Assembly (NCBI GenBank): GCA_011526565.1 | Contig: WYBL01000140.1 | Location: 1 to 64,000, forward strand | From: Acidobacteriota bacterium | Lineage (GTDB): Bacteria > Acidobacteriota > Vicinamibacteria > Fen-336 | Length of the DNA stretch: 64,000 nucleotides | Direction: 5' to 3' | In this document: positions 44,246-52,524 of the stretch, one piece after another | Position numbering within the stretch: the stretch's first letter is position 1 | Layout of the letters: every line of letters starts with the position of its first letter | Program-made: the position numbers and the translations under genes | Notes under the pieces: generated by a model | The model's input: only the letters and a program-made list of their open reading frames with translations | What the model was told of the DNA's origin: nothing | Database searches by the model: none

Positions 44246-44814
44246 CCGGCCGCGTCGTACGCGCGCTTCACGACCGCGATCAGCTTGGCGTCCACCTCGG
44301 AGGCGGCGGTCAGCGCCACCACGTACTGGCACATGCCCCCGGGCGGCAGCGCCTTGACCCGCGGGTCGTCGATCTTCTCGCGCAGGTTGAGACCGAGCTC
44401 GAAGCGCTCGTTGGTCCTGGGGCCGAGCATCGCGAACTGCTTCTTGCGGCGCAGCGAGACGTAGCCCTTCTTGGGCGCGATCTCGAATTCGCCGAACGTC
44501 TCGATGCCCGCCATCAACGCGTCGTGGATCGGGCGCTGGTGCGCCTTCTTCCCGGTGTAGATGCCGCCCAGCACGTCCGCCGTGGAGGCTCCGGCCTCCT
44601 TCGCGGCGCTGGTCCCGTCCGACTTGAGAGCGACGTGGGTGAGGGTGTTGGCGTCGCCGTGCCCGAGCCCGTAGGTCTCCATCAGCCAGGAGCGGATCTC
44701 GCCGTGCTTCTGCCGGCCGCACTTGCCGATCGCCGTGCGGAGCTGGGCCAGCGTCTTGCCCGTCTTCTTCTCGATGTTCGCGATCTGGGTCGCGACCGCC
44801 TTGTCGACGTCCAT
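44242..44814 (-). CDS. DUF4287/DUF5655-like conserved protein
   Basis: 190 residues. The N-terminal 75 residues (ANIEKKTGKTLAQLR, then KHGEIRSWLMETYGLGHGDA) match the DUF4287 pattern. The C-terminal part (HDALMAGIETFGEFEIAPKK, then RRKKQFAMLGPRT) matches DUF5655, a small domain often attached to it. Function is unknown; no signal peptide or membrane segment. A GGGAGG site lies just upstream of the ATG. It follows the small membrane protein gene after 18 nt and is probably co-transcribed with it. Confidence 0.75.
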   Translation of the reverse strand: MDVDKAVATQIANIEKKTGKTLAQLRTAIGKCGRQKHGEIRSWLMETYGLGHGDANTLTHVALKSDGTSAAKEAGASTADVLGGIYTGKKAHQRPIHDALMAGIETFGEFEIAPKKGYVSLRRKKQFAMLGPRTNERFELGLNLREKIDDPRVKALPPGGMCQYVVALTAASEVDAKLIAVVKRAYDAAG

Positions 44815-44832
44815 CTCGAGTCCCTCCCCCTC

Positions 44833-45195
44833 TCAGGCGGCCGACGCGCCCGGCGCCTGACCGTACGCCTGCGTCGCCCAGCCCACGATCGCGCCGAGGA
44901 TGCTGCCGGGCAGCATGATCTCGAAGTAGTAGTGCTCGCCGGTCTCCGACGGCATCGCCGCCACCAGGTAGGCGAGCCCGAGGCCGACCAGCAGCCCGAA
45001 GACGACGCCGGCGGGCACCGAGCGCACCTTGCGGGCGAAGAGCCCGGCGCACACGCCCGCGATCATCCCCTTGAACGTCGAGCCGATCACGATGCCGATG
45101 ATCATCGGCCGCACCGCCGGCGTGAACCAGGCCGTCAGGCCGTCGAAGATGCCGAGGATGCCGCCGAGCGCGACCCCCAGCAGTGGCTTGTTCAT
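44833..45195 (-). CDS. Small four-helix membrane protein, function unknown
   Basis: 120 residues with about four hydrophobic segments: VALGGILGIFDGLTAWF, MIIGIVIGSTFKGMIAGVCA, AGVVFGLLVGLGLAYLVAA and IMLPGSILGAIVGWA. Conserved-hypothetical appearance, with glycine-rich helices; I do not recognise a family. AAGGAGG lies 8 nt before the ATG. The 92 bases upstream, to the stop of the kinase pseudogene, hold a T7 run but no convincing terminator. Confidence 0.65.
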   Translation of the reverse strand: MNKPLLGVALGGILGIFDGLTAWFTPAVRPMIIGIVIGSTFKGMIAGVCAGLFARKVRSVPAGVVFGLLVGLGLAYLVAAMPSETGEHYYFEIMLPGSILGAIVGWATQAYGQAPGASAA

Positions 45196-45287
45196 GGTCT
45201 TGCCTCCTTCTAGCGGAGCGTCCTGGCCGCTCCACCCTTCCTTTCAACCTCGCCGGCAGTTCCTTTGAGCGCTCTCGAAGTTTTTTT

Positions 45288-46273
45288 CTAGCGTCCGCTC
45301 CAGGCCCACACCAGCACCCGCATCACGAGGTAGGCGAGCACCACGGCGACCGCCGTCCGGTTGTGCCGGGCCCAGCGCAGGGCCCGCTCCCAGGGCGGCT
45401 CGCGATAGGCCGCGACCGGCTCCCCGTCGGCGAAGCGGACCACGTCCGCCGCCAGGTCGGAGGCGGAGGCGTAGCGATCTTCAGGCGCGACGGCCGTGGC
45501 GCGGCCGACGATTGCCTGCAGGGGTCGCGGCAGCGCCCGCCCTTCGCGCGCGCAGGCGCCGCCGGCGAGGTGGCGCAGGATGGCGCCGAGCGCCCACACG
45601 TCGCTGCGCGGCCCGATCGCCCCCTGCTCGCCGCGCTCCTGCTCGGGCGCCATGTAGCCGCGGGTGCCGACGACGTCGCCGTCCGCGGTCAGGTCGGAGC
45701 CCGCGCTCGCGCGGACCGGGTCGCCCTGCCGGTCGGGCCGCGGGCTCTCGTCCCGCGCCAGCACCTTGGCCACGCCCCAGTCGAGCACCAGTACCTCGCC
45801 GAACGGGCCGACCATCACGTTCTCTCCGGCTTGAGGTCGCGATGGACGACGCCGTGGGCGTGGGCGAAAGCGACCGGCTCGCAGATCCTGGCGAACAGGC
45901 GCAGCGCCTCGGCGAGCGAGAGCGAGCTGGCGAGCGCGTCCAGGCGCTGGCCCCGCACCCGCTTCATCACGTGGAAGGCGCGGCCGTCGGGCAGCAGGCC
46001 GGTGTCGTGGACGGGGACGATCCCGGGATGCTCGAGCGAGGCCATGACGCGGGCCTCGCGTTCGAGACGGTCGCCGGCGTCGGCGCGCAGCAGCTCGGCG
46101 CGCAGCACCTTGATCGCCACCTCGCGGCCCAGCGCCTCGTCGCGCGCGGCGTAGACGACCCCCATGCCTCCGCGGTCGAGCTCGCCGAGCAGGCGGTATC
46201 GCGTCGCGGCGAAGTCCGGCTCCTCGGGCAGGGCCGCGAGGCGTCGCAGGGCCTCGTCGGACAGTCCGGTCAC
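45288..46273 (-). pseudogene. Frameshifted Ser/Thr protein kinase partnered with an ECF sigma factor
   Basis: The first part, from GTG 46273, encodes a Hanks kinase N-lobe and catalytic loop: GELDRGGMGVVYAA, VAIKVLRAEL and VVHRDLKPE. The frame then runs into a stop within 4 codons. The second part continues in another frame with VMVGPFGEVLVLDWGVAK, GTRGYMAPEQ, DVWALGAIL and a C-terminal membrane helix (AVAVVLAYLVMRVLVWAW). Removing 2 nt from the GAGAGA at 45826-45821 (minus strand) restores the expected HRDLKPENVMVG. So the gene is either a recent pseudogene, a phase-variable dinucleotide tract or a base error. The start overlaps the sigma-factor stop (GTGA). The activation motif reads DWG. 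Confidence 0.82.
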
Positions 46274-47001
46274 GGCTCGACGCCCAGCACGGCTCGCGCC
46301 TCGGAGCGGAACTCGGCCTCCGACGCCGTGGTCTCCCGCAGCGTCGCCAGCACCAGGGCCCGGAAGCGCCGGCGCGCGGCCGCCAGGTGATTCGTCACCG
46401 TGGTCTCGGTGACGCCCAGCAGGCTGGCGAGCTCGCGATAGCTGGGGCGCTTCTCGCCGTCGCCGAGGTCGCATGCCTCGAACGCGCGGAACTGGGCCTC
46501 GCGTCCCGAGCCGCAAAGCTCCTCCCGCAGTCGGAGCACGCAGTGCTCGAACAGGCTGCGGACCCACTCCCTGTGCAGCAGCCGCTCCGCGTCGACCTCC
46601 GCCGTCGCCAGCCGGCCGAGCTCGGCTTCGGCGGCGTCGAAGTCGACGCCCTGCAGGCCCCCGCCGCGCTTGAGCCGGCGGGCCCCCTTGCGCTCGTTCG
46701 CGACGTAGCGGTCGAGCAGCACGCGCAGGAACGTGCGCAGGCTCGCCTTGCCGGGGTCGAAGCTGGCGATCGACTCGCGTTCGAGGGCGACCGCGAAGAA
46801 GCCCTGGACCAGGTCTTTCGCGTCCTCGTCGTCGCGGCGCCAGCGCAGGCGCAGGTACTTGTAGAGCGGCTTCCAGTAGAGGCCGGCCAGGCGCTCGGCC
46901 GCGCGGCGCCGCTCGTCCTCGTCGGCCGCGCGCAGCGACTCGATCACGCTCAGCCGGGTCGCGGGGAAGTGCCCGCGCGGGCCGCCGGTGCCGTGGTCCA
47001 T
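46270..47001 (-). CDS. ECF-type RNA polymerase sigma factor
   Basis: 243 residues. Region 2 is around residues 25-95 (AGLYWKPLYKYLRLRW, DLVQGFFAVALE). Region 4 carries a helix-turn-helix near the C-terminus (SYRELASLLGVTETTVTNHL). This type of sigma factor with an adjacent Ser/Thr kinase is common in Planctomycetota and Acidobacteriota, where the kinase is thought to control the sigma factor by phosphorylation. ATG 47001 is preferred over an upstream GTG at 47028. CACAAT at 47018-47013 on the minus strand could be its -10. The kinase start overlaps its stop. Confidence 0.82.
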   Translation of the reverse strand: MDHGTGGPRGHFPATRLSVIESLRAADEDERRRAAERLAGLYWKPLYKYLRLRWRRDDEDAKDLVQGFFAVALERESIASFDPGKASLRTFLRVLLDRYVANERKGARRLKRGGGLQGVDFDAAEAELGRLATAEVDAERLLHREWVRSLFEHCVLRLREELCGSGREAQFRAFEACDLGDGEKRPSYRELASLLGVTETTVTNHLAAARRRFRALVLATLRETTASEAEFRSEARAVLGVEP

Positions 47002-47064
47002 GTGGATGCGAGATTGTGCTACGTCCACCGCGGCCGCGGGAACGCGCCGCGAGCGGGGGCCCGC

Positions 47065-49077
47065 TCAGCGCGCCCGCAGCCTCTCGTTGATCGCCTCGAG
47101 CGCCTCGCGCGGGGACATCGCGAGGCCGAGGCCGCCCTCCGGCACGGACGCGTCGTGGGCGCTGATGCGCACGAGATCGGCGCCCACCTGCTCCGCGAAG
47201 CGCCGCACGTAGGCGCGCAGCACGGGCAGCCGCGGCGTTTCGCCCAGCTCCAGCACGACCAGCCCGCGGCGCCCGCCGAGCCACTCGCGGAAGCGCTCGT
47301 CCTGCGCCTCGAGCCGGCTCATGTCCCAGCTCCAGTCGCCGAACAGCAGGACGTTGGGGCGGGCCGGAGCGTTGCAGGCCGCGCAGCGCGGGAACGCGCC
47401 CCCGTTCCCGGGATCGGCCAGCCGCTCGGGCGCGGGGAAGGGGGTGGCGCCGCAGTCCGCGGCGCACTGCAGCCACAGGATGTTGCCGCAGCACTCGACG
47501 ATGCGGTCGCCGGCGAAGCCGGCCGCCTCGTACTCTCCCTCGACGCACGACGTGACGACGTAGCCGCCGGCCGGGCACAGCGCGCGCCACCGCGACAGCG
47601 TCGTCAGGCCTTCGTGGGGCTCGCGCTCGCGGGCCCGCCGGATGCGCGCCGCGTAGAAGCCCCAGGCCATCGCCGGGTCGACCTGGAAGCGGCCGGGCCG
47701 CGCAAGTTCCGCCAGCGTGAGGCCGAGGCCCCGGTACTCGGGGAACACCGCCCAGAACGCCTCGGGGTCGCGGTAGTCGGGCCAGCCGTAGGCGACGTTG
47801 AGCCCGGCGCCGGCCGCGATGATCAGGCCCGTCGCGCCCCGGATGCGCCCGGCCGCGGCGTCGAGCGCCGCCGCCGTGCCCGTGGCGCGGGCCACCGCGG
47901 GCCGCCGCGGCTGGCGCTGGTCGAAGCGATGCGGCTGGCGGGCCGCCGCCAGCACTTCTGCCGCGGCGTCCGCGAGCGCGGCCTCGCCGCGCTCCCGGTG
48001 CAGCGCCTCGATCCGCTCGTAACAGCGGGCGAACGCCGCCCTCGCGCCGGTCCGGTTGTACAGGCTGGCGAGCCGCAGCAACGAGCGCAGGTGGTCCGGC
48101 GCGTGGCCCAGCAGTTCTTCGAGCAGGTCGGCCGCCTGTTCGTGGCGGTCGCGCGACTCCAGCCGGGCCAGCACCGGCTCCAGGTCCTCGAGGGCGCGGT
48201 CGGCGTCTCCGCGCGTGACGCGCAGCAGCGCGATGCGCGCCCGCCACTGGTCGTCGGGCTGCAGCTTCAGCAGGCGCCCGTAGGTGCGCTCGGCCTCGTC
48301 GACGCGGCCCAGTTCCGCGTAGTTGCGAGCCAGCGCGTGGACGGCGGCCACGGCGCCCGTCGACGCGGCCAGCGCCTCGTTCAGCGGCAGGGCCAGGGCC
48401 CACAGCCCGAGCCGCGCGTAGAGCTCGGCGAGCGGCTCGGTGACCGCGGCCTGCCCGGGTGCCAGGGCCAGGGCCCGCTCCAGCGCCTCGCGGGCCTCGG
48501 GCAGCCGCCCCTCGCGGCCCAGGTCCGCCGCGAGCGCCACGTAGTGGGAGACCGCCGCGTCGACCCTGCCGCGCTGCTCGCAGAGCCGCGCCAGGGTGTG
48601 CCGCGTGTCCGGGTCCGCCTCGACCTCGAGCAGGCGCTCGAGGAGCGCGAAGGCCTCGTCGTCGCGGCCCGCCTCGAGCAGGCGCTGGGCGACGTCGAGC
48701 GACAGCCGCCGCGCCTCGGCCACGTGGCCGAGCTCCGCGTGGAGGTCGGCGATGCGGACCAGCAGGGCGACGCGGCCGGGGTCGCGGCGCACGGCCTTGC
48801 GCAGGATGGCGAGCGCCTTGTGCACGAAGCCTTCTTCGCGCAGCCGCTCCGCCGCGGCCGCCCAGGAAGCGATCGCCCGGTCTGCTTCGCCCAGCCGCTG
48901 GGAGAGGTCGCCGCAGCGGTTGAGGAGGTCGCCGCCGGCGCGCCCGGCGGCCGCGATCCGCTCGAGGGCCGCCAGCGCCTCCCGCAGGCGTCCCGCCCGC
49001 TCGTGCCTGGCGGCCTCCCGTTCCAGGCGCCGCACGTCGAGCGCCTCCTCGCGCGGTGGATTGCGTCGAGCCGGCAC
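47065..49077 (-). CDS. TPR protein with C-terminal degenerate sirtuin (SIR2) domain
   Basis: 670 residues. The first 400 are TPR-like helical pairs (e.g. LAALERIAAAG, AIASWAAAAERLREEGFVHKA, LARNYAELGRVDEAERTYG). The rest is a sirtuin-like domain: GLIIAAGAGLNVAYGWPDYR, AWGFYAARI, four cysteines in CAADCG and CAACNAPARPNV, then LLFGDWSWD. The zinc site and NAD-binding GAG are kept, but the catalytic TSNVDG-type motif reads TSCVEG and the ExHG histidine is Cys (ECCG). Deacetylase activity is therefore doubtful. A pseudoenzyme, an NAD sensor or a changed activity are possible. The GTG start has TAGGCT ending 6 nt upstream, implying a leaderless mRNA. Divergent from the porin gene. Confidence 0.75.
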   Translation of the reverse strand: MPARRNPPREEALDVRRLEREAARHERAGRLREALAALERIAAAGRAGGDLLNRCGDLSQRLGEADRAIASWAAAAERLREEGFVHKALAILRKAVRRDPGRVALLVRIADLHAELGHVAEARRLSLDVAQRLLEAGRDDEAFALLERLLEVEADPDTRHTLARLCEQRGRVDAAVSHYVALAADLGREGRLPEAREALERALALAPGQAAVTEPLAELYARLGLWALALPLNEALAASTGAVAAVHALARNYAELGRVDEAERTYGRLLKLQPDDQWRARIALLRVTRGDADRALEDLEPVLARLESRDRHEQAADLLEELLGHAPDHLRSLLRLASLYNRTGARAAFARCYERIEALHRERGEAALADAAAEVLAAARQPHRFDQRQPRRPAVARATGTAAALDAAAGRIRGATGLIIAAGAGLNVAYGWPDYRDPEAFWAVFPEYRGLGLTLAELARPGRFQVDPAMAWGFYAARIRRAREREPHEGLTTLSRWRALCPAGGYVVTSCVEGEYEAAGFAGDRIVECCGNILWLQCAADCGATPFPAPERLADPGNGGAFPRCAACNAPARPNVLLFGDWSWDMSRLEAQDERFREWLGGRRGLVVLELGETPRLPVLRAYVRRFAEQVGADLVRISAHDASVPEGGLGLAMSPREALEAINERLRAR

Positions 49078-49083
49078 GACCCG

Positions 49084-49089
49084 AGCCTA
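49084..49089 (-). promoter_or_regulatory. -10 element of a putative leaderless promoter (TPR-sirtuin)
   Basis: TAGGCT on the minus strand, 6 nt before the GTG at 49077. It shares a 58-base divergent region with the porin promoter. Confidence 0.42.
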
Positions 49090-49123
49090 GCAGGCCCGCG
49101 AGGGGCTGGCACCCCCGGCGCGG

Positions 49124-49129
49124 TACGAT
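49124..49129 (+). promoter_or_regulatory. -10 element of a putative leaderless promoter (porin)
   Basis: TACGAT followed by CCGGGG and then the ATG at 49136, i.e. 6 nt spacing and no separate ribosome binding site at normal distance. Confidence 0.48.
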
Positions 49130-49135
49130 CCGGGG

Positions 49136-50521
49136 ATGCCCCCGACCCGCGCCGCGTCCCGCGTCCGCGCAGCCGCCTGCGCGCTCGGCTTCGCGCTCGC
49201 GACGCCGGGCGTCGAGGCCCAGTCGATCGGCTCGCTCAACCGCACCGGCTCGGGCGCGCGGGCGGCGGGCATGGCCAACGCCTTCGTCGCGGTCTCCGAC
49301 GACGGCACCGCCGCCTCGTGGAACCCCGCGGGTCTCGCGCAGTTGCGGCGGCCTGAGCTGTCGTTCGTCAACGGCACGTTCGACCGCGATTTCTCGCGGG
49401 AGGGCTTCCGCAGCCCGGACGGGGCCTACGCCTACAGCTCCTCCGCGTCCCGCTTCAACGGCAACAACCCGGAGTTCGCGAGCCTCGCGGTGCCGGCGAC
49501 GCTGTGGGGGCGCCCCGTCACGTTCCAGGTCGACTGGCGGCGCCAGTACCAGTTCGGCGGCCGCTTCGAGGCGGAGGTGCTGCGCTTCCCGACCCGCGCG
49601 GTCGGAGAGGACCAGCGGATCTCGTTCGACGAGCGCGGCAGCGGCCAGATCGACCTGTGGTCGCTGGCGGGCGCCGTGCGCGTCTCGCGCCGCACCTACC
49701 TGGGGCTCAGCGGCAGCCTGTGGCGCGGCGAGTGGGACTTCTCCACTTCGGTCGCCCAGACGCCCGTGCCGGCGACGGCCCCCACCACCTTCCTGATCAC
49801 GCGCCAGGGCCAGCGCTTCGACGGCGCCAACGTGACGGCCGGCCTGCTCGTCGACCACGGCGCGGTGCGTTTCGGGGCCGTCGTCAAGAGCGCGTTCCGC
49901 GCCGACTACTCCCAGTACGGCGAGTTCGTGTCGAGCCGGCTCCCGGCGCGCCGGGAGGAACTGGGCGGGTTGAAGGCGCGGGTCCCGTGGTCGATCGCGC
50001 TGGGTACGGCGGTGCGCCCCGGACGCGGCTGGACGGTCGCCCTCGACCTGACCCGCGACGCGTGGTCGCGCTTCGCGGTCGAAGGCGCGCCCGGGGTCGG
50101 CGACCTCGGCTTCTTCGACGGGTTGCGGCTGTCGGAGAGCGCCACCCGCGACACGGTGTCCGTGAACCTCGGCGTGGAGAAGCTGTTTCCGCGCGACGGC
50201 CGCGTGATCCCGCTGCGCTTCGGCGTCGCCTACGAGCCGCAGGGACCGCGCGACGTGGTCACCCGCGATCCCCAGGACTACGTGTTCGTGGCCGCGGGCT
50301 CGGGCTACAACACCAACCGCGTCAAGGTCGACTTCGCCGTGCAGTACGGGTGGAACAGCTACCTGGCCACCGCCTACTTCGGTTCCGAGCCGCGCCCGTC
50401 GCCGCGTGCCCACGACGCCGTCGGCCGCGTCGCCAGCCACGAGTGGCGCTTCAAGTTCTCGGCGATCTACCGCTTCACCGACGCCGACAAGCTGCTGGAG
50501 CGGCTGAAGAAGGTGTTCTAG
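49136..50521 (+). CDS. OMPP1/FadL/TodX-like outer-membrane protein
   Basis: 461 residues with a signal peptide (ACALGFALATPGVEAQ). The mature N-terminus (NRTGSGARAAGMANAFVAVSDD followed by AASWNPAGLA) is the typical start of FadL/OMPP1-like outer-membrane transporters. The rest alternates aromatic and polar residues as in beta strands and ends with RWFKFSAIYRF-type strand ends and a terminal Phe after LLERLKKV. It probably imports a hydrophobic compound such as a fatty acid. It converges on the phosphatase gene with overlapping stops. Confidence 0.75.
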   Translation: MPPTRAASRVRAAACALGFALATPGVEAQSIGSLNRTGSGARAAGMANAFVAVSDDGTAASWNPAGLAQLRRPELSFVNGTFDRDFSREGFRSPDGAYAYSSSASRFNGNNPEFASLAVPATLWGRPVTFQVDWRRQYQFGGRFEAEVLRFPTRAVGEDQRISFDERGSGQIDLWSLAGAVRVSRRTYLGLSGSLWRGEWDFSTSVAQTPVPATAPTTFLITRQGQRFDGANVTAGLLVDHGAVRFGAVVKSAFRADYSQYGEFVSSRLPARREELGGLKARVPWSIALGTAVRPGRGWTVALDLTRDAWSRFAVEGAPGVGDLGFFDGLRLSESATRDTVSVNLGVEKLFPRDGRVIPLRFGVAYEPQGPRDVVTRDPQDYVFVAAGSGYNTNRVKVDFAVQYGWNSYLATAYFGSEPRPSPRAHDAVGRVASHEWRFKFSAIYRFTDADKLLERLKKVF

Positions 50522-51726
50522 CCCTTCGCCAGTCTCTTCACCACCACCAGCGTCGCGTCGTCCTCCCACGGGCGCGAGCCACCCCAGGCCCGCGCGGCCT
50601 CGAACAGCCGCTCGAGCAGCGGTTCCGCGCCCATTGCCCGCGACTCCCGCACGAGCGACGCGAGCCGCGCCTCGCCGAAGAACTCGCCTTTCGGGCCGCG
50701 CCGCTCGAGGATGCCGTCGGTGCAGGCGACGAGCGTCTCGCCGGGCTCGATCCGGGCGATCCCGCGGCGGAAGCGCACCTCGGGCAGCGGCCCGATCACG
50801 GTGCCGCCGACGTCGAGCGCGCGCTCGCTCTTCGCCCCGAAGATCACCGGCGGCTGGTGGCCGGCGTTGACGTAGATCAGGTTGCCGTCCTGCTCCAGCT
50901 CGCCGTAGAAGACCGAGACGAAGCGCGACGACAGCTTGGAGCGGTGGATCACGCGGTTCAGCTTCTCGAACACGTGGCTGACCTTCAGCTCGCGCTCGAG
51001 GCCCATGCGCAGGCCGGTCACGACGTCGCGCACCAGCAGCGCCGCCGGCAGGCCGTGGCCGGAGGCGTCGCCGATCGCCACACCCATCATGTCGTCGCCG
51101 TGCGGCGTGAAGTCGTAGAAGTCGCCGCCGACCTCCTCCGCGTTGACCGAGTGACAGGCGATCTCGTAGCCCGGGAACTCCGGCGCCTCCTCCAGCAGCA
51201 GCGAGCGCTGGATCGAGGCCGCCTCCTTGACGCTGCCGCGCACCCGCTCGTCCCACAGCCGCGAGCCGAGCGCCGAGCGCACCGTGTTGAGCGTGAAGTC
51301 GAGCTCCTCGCGCTCCCAGCCGTCGTCGAGCACGAACAGCATCACCGAGCGGTTGGGCCGGGTGCCGACCGCGAGCGCGGCCGCCGCGTGCATCGGCAAC
51401 ACGCCGAGCCGCTGCGGTGCGGATTCGGAGGTCGGGTCGTCGAAGATGTACACGCGGTGGGCGAACACCGCCTGCAGCGGCGGGCGGGCGGGGTCGAGCC
51501 GCTCGGCCAGGCCGCTCGCGTCGCCCACGGCCTTCTGCAGCTCGAAGTCGTCGCGCCGCTCGCCGTAGAGCGCGGCGCCGCGCAGGCGCAGCGCGTCCTT
51601 CAGCGCGGCGAAGGCCTCCTCGAGGAACGACTCGAGGATCCTGCGCTGCGGCTTGCGGCGGTCGAGGCGGCCGAACAGCGCGTCGAGACGGCGGTAGAGC
51701 AGCTTGGCGTCGAGGCGGGAGTCCAT
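50518..51726 (-). CDS. RsbU/SpoIIE-like PP2C Ser/Thr phosphatase with GAF-like sensor
   Basis: 402 residues. Residues 1-165 form a GAF-like sensor (AALKDALRLRGAALYG, SVMLFVLDDGW). The PP2C domain follows: SIQRSLLLEEAPEFPGYEIA, EEVGGDFYDF with a metal Asp, GVAIGDASGHGLPAALL, NAGHQPPVIF and ACTDGILERRGPKGEFFG. These match SpoIIE-type phosphatases, which dephosphorylate anti-sigma-factor antagonists in partner-switching circuits. No anti-sigma or STAS gene is adjacent. ATG 51726 has TAAGAT 13 nt upstream (51745-51740, minus), a likely -10 with a very short leader. Confidence 0.86.
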   Translation of the reverse strand: MDSRLDAKLLYRRLDALFGRLDRRKPQRRILESFLEEAFAALKDALRLRGAALYGERRDDFELQKAVGDASGLAERLDPARPPLQAVFAHRVYIFDDPTSESAPQRLGVLPMHAAAALAVGTRPNRSVMLFVLDDGWEREELDFTLNTVRSALGSRLWDERVRGSVKEAASIQRSLLLEEAPEFPGYEIACHSVNAEEVGGDFYDFTPHGDDMMGVAIGDASGHGLPAALLVRDVVTGLRMGLERELKVSHVFEKLNRVIHRSKLSSRFVSVFYGELEQDGNLIYVNAGHQPPVIFGAKSERALDVGGTVIGPLPEVRFRRGIARIEPGETLVACTDGILERRGPKGEFFGEARLASLVRESRAMGAEPLLERLFEAARAWGGSRPWEDDATLVVVKRLAKG

Positions 51727-51786
51727 GGGAAGGGCGCGGATCTTAGCACCCGGCCCGCGGCGTCCCGGTGACACGCGACACGGTCT

Positions 51787-52185
51787 TCAGCCGACGACGG
51801 CCTCGTCGCCTTCGATCCGAACCGGGAGCAGCGGCAAAGGCACGGACACCGGGCCCATCAACGGGCGGCCCTCGGCGTCGAAGTAGCCGCCCTGGCACGG
51901 GCACTTGTAGTGCCGCTCCGCCTCCTGCCAGGCGACGATGCAGCCCTGGTGCGTGCACACCAGCGAGCGCGCCACCAGCCCGCTCGCCGTGCGCGACACC
52001 TCGACGCGATCGTCGCCGAGCGCGACGACGACACGCCGGCCGCCCTCGAGATGGGCGAGCGGCACGCGCGCGACCGGGGCCGCCGCGCGATCGCGACGGC
52101 AGCCGGGAGTCAGCGACAGCGCGGCCACGCCGAGCAGCTTCAGGGCCTGCCGCCGCGGGCAGCTCTCGCTTCGCGGTGAACTCAT
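51787..52185 (-). CDS. Rieske-domain lipoprotein with His-to-Gln ligand change
   Basis: 132 residues. N-terminus has PRRQALKLLGVAAL then a lipobox-like SLTPGC, suggesting Tat or Sec export and lipid anchoring outside the membrane. The Rieske box I is intact (VCTHQGC). Box II reads CPCQGG where the [2Fe-2S] ligand His is expected (CPCHxG). The protein is a close paralogue of the canonical Rieske lipoprotein on the other side of the hydrogenase genes, sharing SGLVARSLVCTH exactly. Cluster binding is therefore in doubt or uses an unusual ligand. ATG 52185 has TACCTT 7 nt upstream. Confidence 0.78.
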   Translation of the reverse strand: MSSPRSESCPRRQALKLLGVAALSLTPGCRRDRAAAPVARVPLAHLEGGRRVVVALGDDRVEVSRTASGLVARSLVCTHQGCIVAWQEAERHYKCPCQGGYFDAEGRPLMGPVSVPLPLLPVRIEGDEAVVG

Positions 52186-52232
52186 CGGGCCCAAGGTACG
52201 CCGACGGTGAGACGCTCGCCGCTGGTGATTTC

Positions 52233-52304
52233 TGCGGCAGTGCGCCGCAACCGATGCCGCGGCGGGGCCCCCTTGCGCGCGACACTGTCGGTTTTCGCGG
52301 CAGT
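52233..52304 (+). promoter_or_regulatory. Candidate activator sites for the sigma-54 promoter
   Basis: TGCGGC-AGTGC-GCCGCA (52233-52249) is an inverted repeat with 6-bp arms. The octamer GCGGCAGT occurs at 52234-52241 and again at 52297-52304, 63 bp apart or about six helical turns. Lying 30-100 bp upstream of the promoter, they could bind an NtrC-type activator. No such activator is encoded in this window. Confidence 0.38.
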
Positions 52305-52330
52305 TCGGCTCCGGAACGGCCTCGGTCGTC

Positions 52331-52347
52331 TGGCCCGTGGATTGCTT
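52331..52347 (+). promoter_or_regulatory. Sigma-54 (RpoN) promoter of the hydrogenase operon
   Basis: TGGCCCGTGGATTGCTT matches the consensus TGGCAC-N5-TTGCW at all but one position, with the required 10 nt between the GG and GC doublets. Transcription should begin near 52356. Some uptake-hydrogenase operons in other bacteria use RpoN promoters. Confidence 0.72.
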
Positions 52348-52524
52348 CGGGGAGACCAATTCCTCTCCGCGCCCTTTCGCGAGGAAAGGGGGGTCTCGTG
52401 ACGAGCTTGCACGCGACCGGTGCTCTCGACCGGGTGTTCCCGGCCCTGCGACCTGCCCCTGCCTCGCCCCAGTCGTTCACCGCAGCTCGGGGAGACGTCC
52501 GCTTGTAGTTCCAGGAGGTGGGGG

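Larger units (their letters stand above)
52186..52524. other. Divergent control region between Rieske gene and hydrogenase operon
   Basis: 339 bases without a gene I believe in. It holds the possible leaderless -10 of the Rieske gene (TACCTT, minus, 52198-52193), an inverted repeat and a repeated octamer at 52233-52304, and a sigma-54 promoter at 52331-52347. A leader of about 170 nt then runs to the ribosome binding site AGGAGG at 52513-52518. The leader includes a GGAAAGGGGGG run at 52383-52392 but no structure that I recognise as a riboswitch. Confidence 0.6.

Noticed and set aside
45281..45287. T7 run preceded by GAGCGCTC, a possible intrinsic terminator on the plus strand
   Set aside because: No plus-strand gene ends nearby (treZ stops about 1 kb earlier with two minus-strand genes in between), and the stem is short and mismatched.
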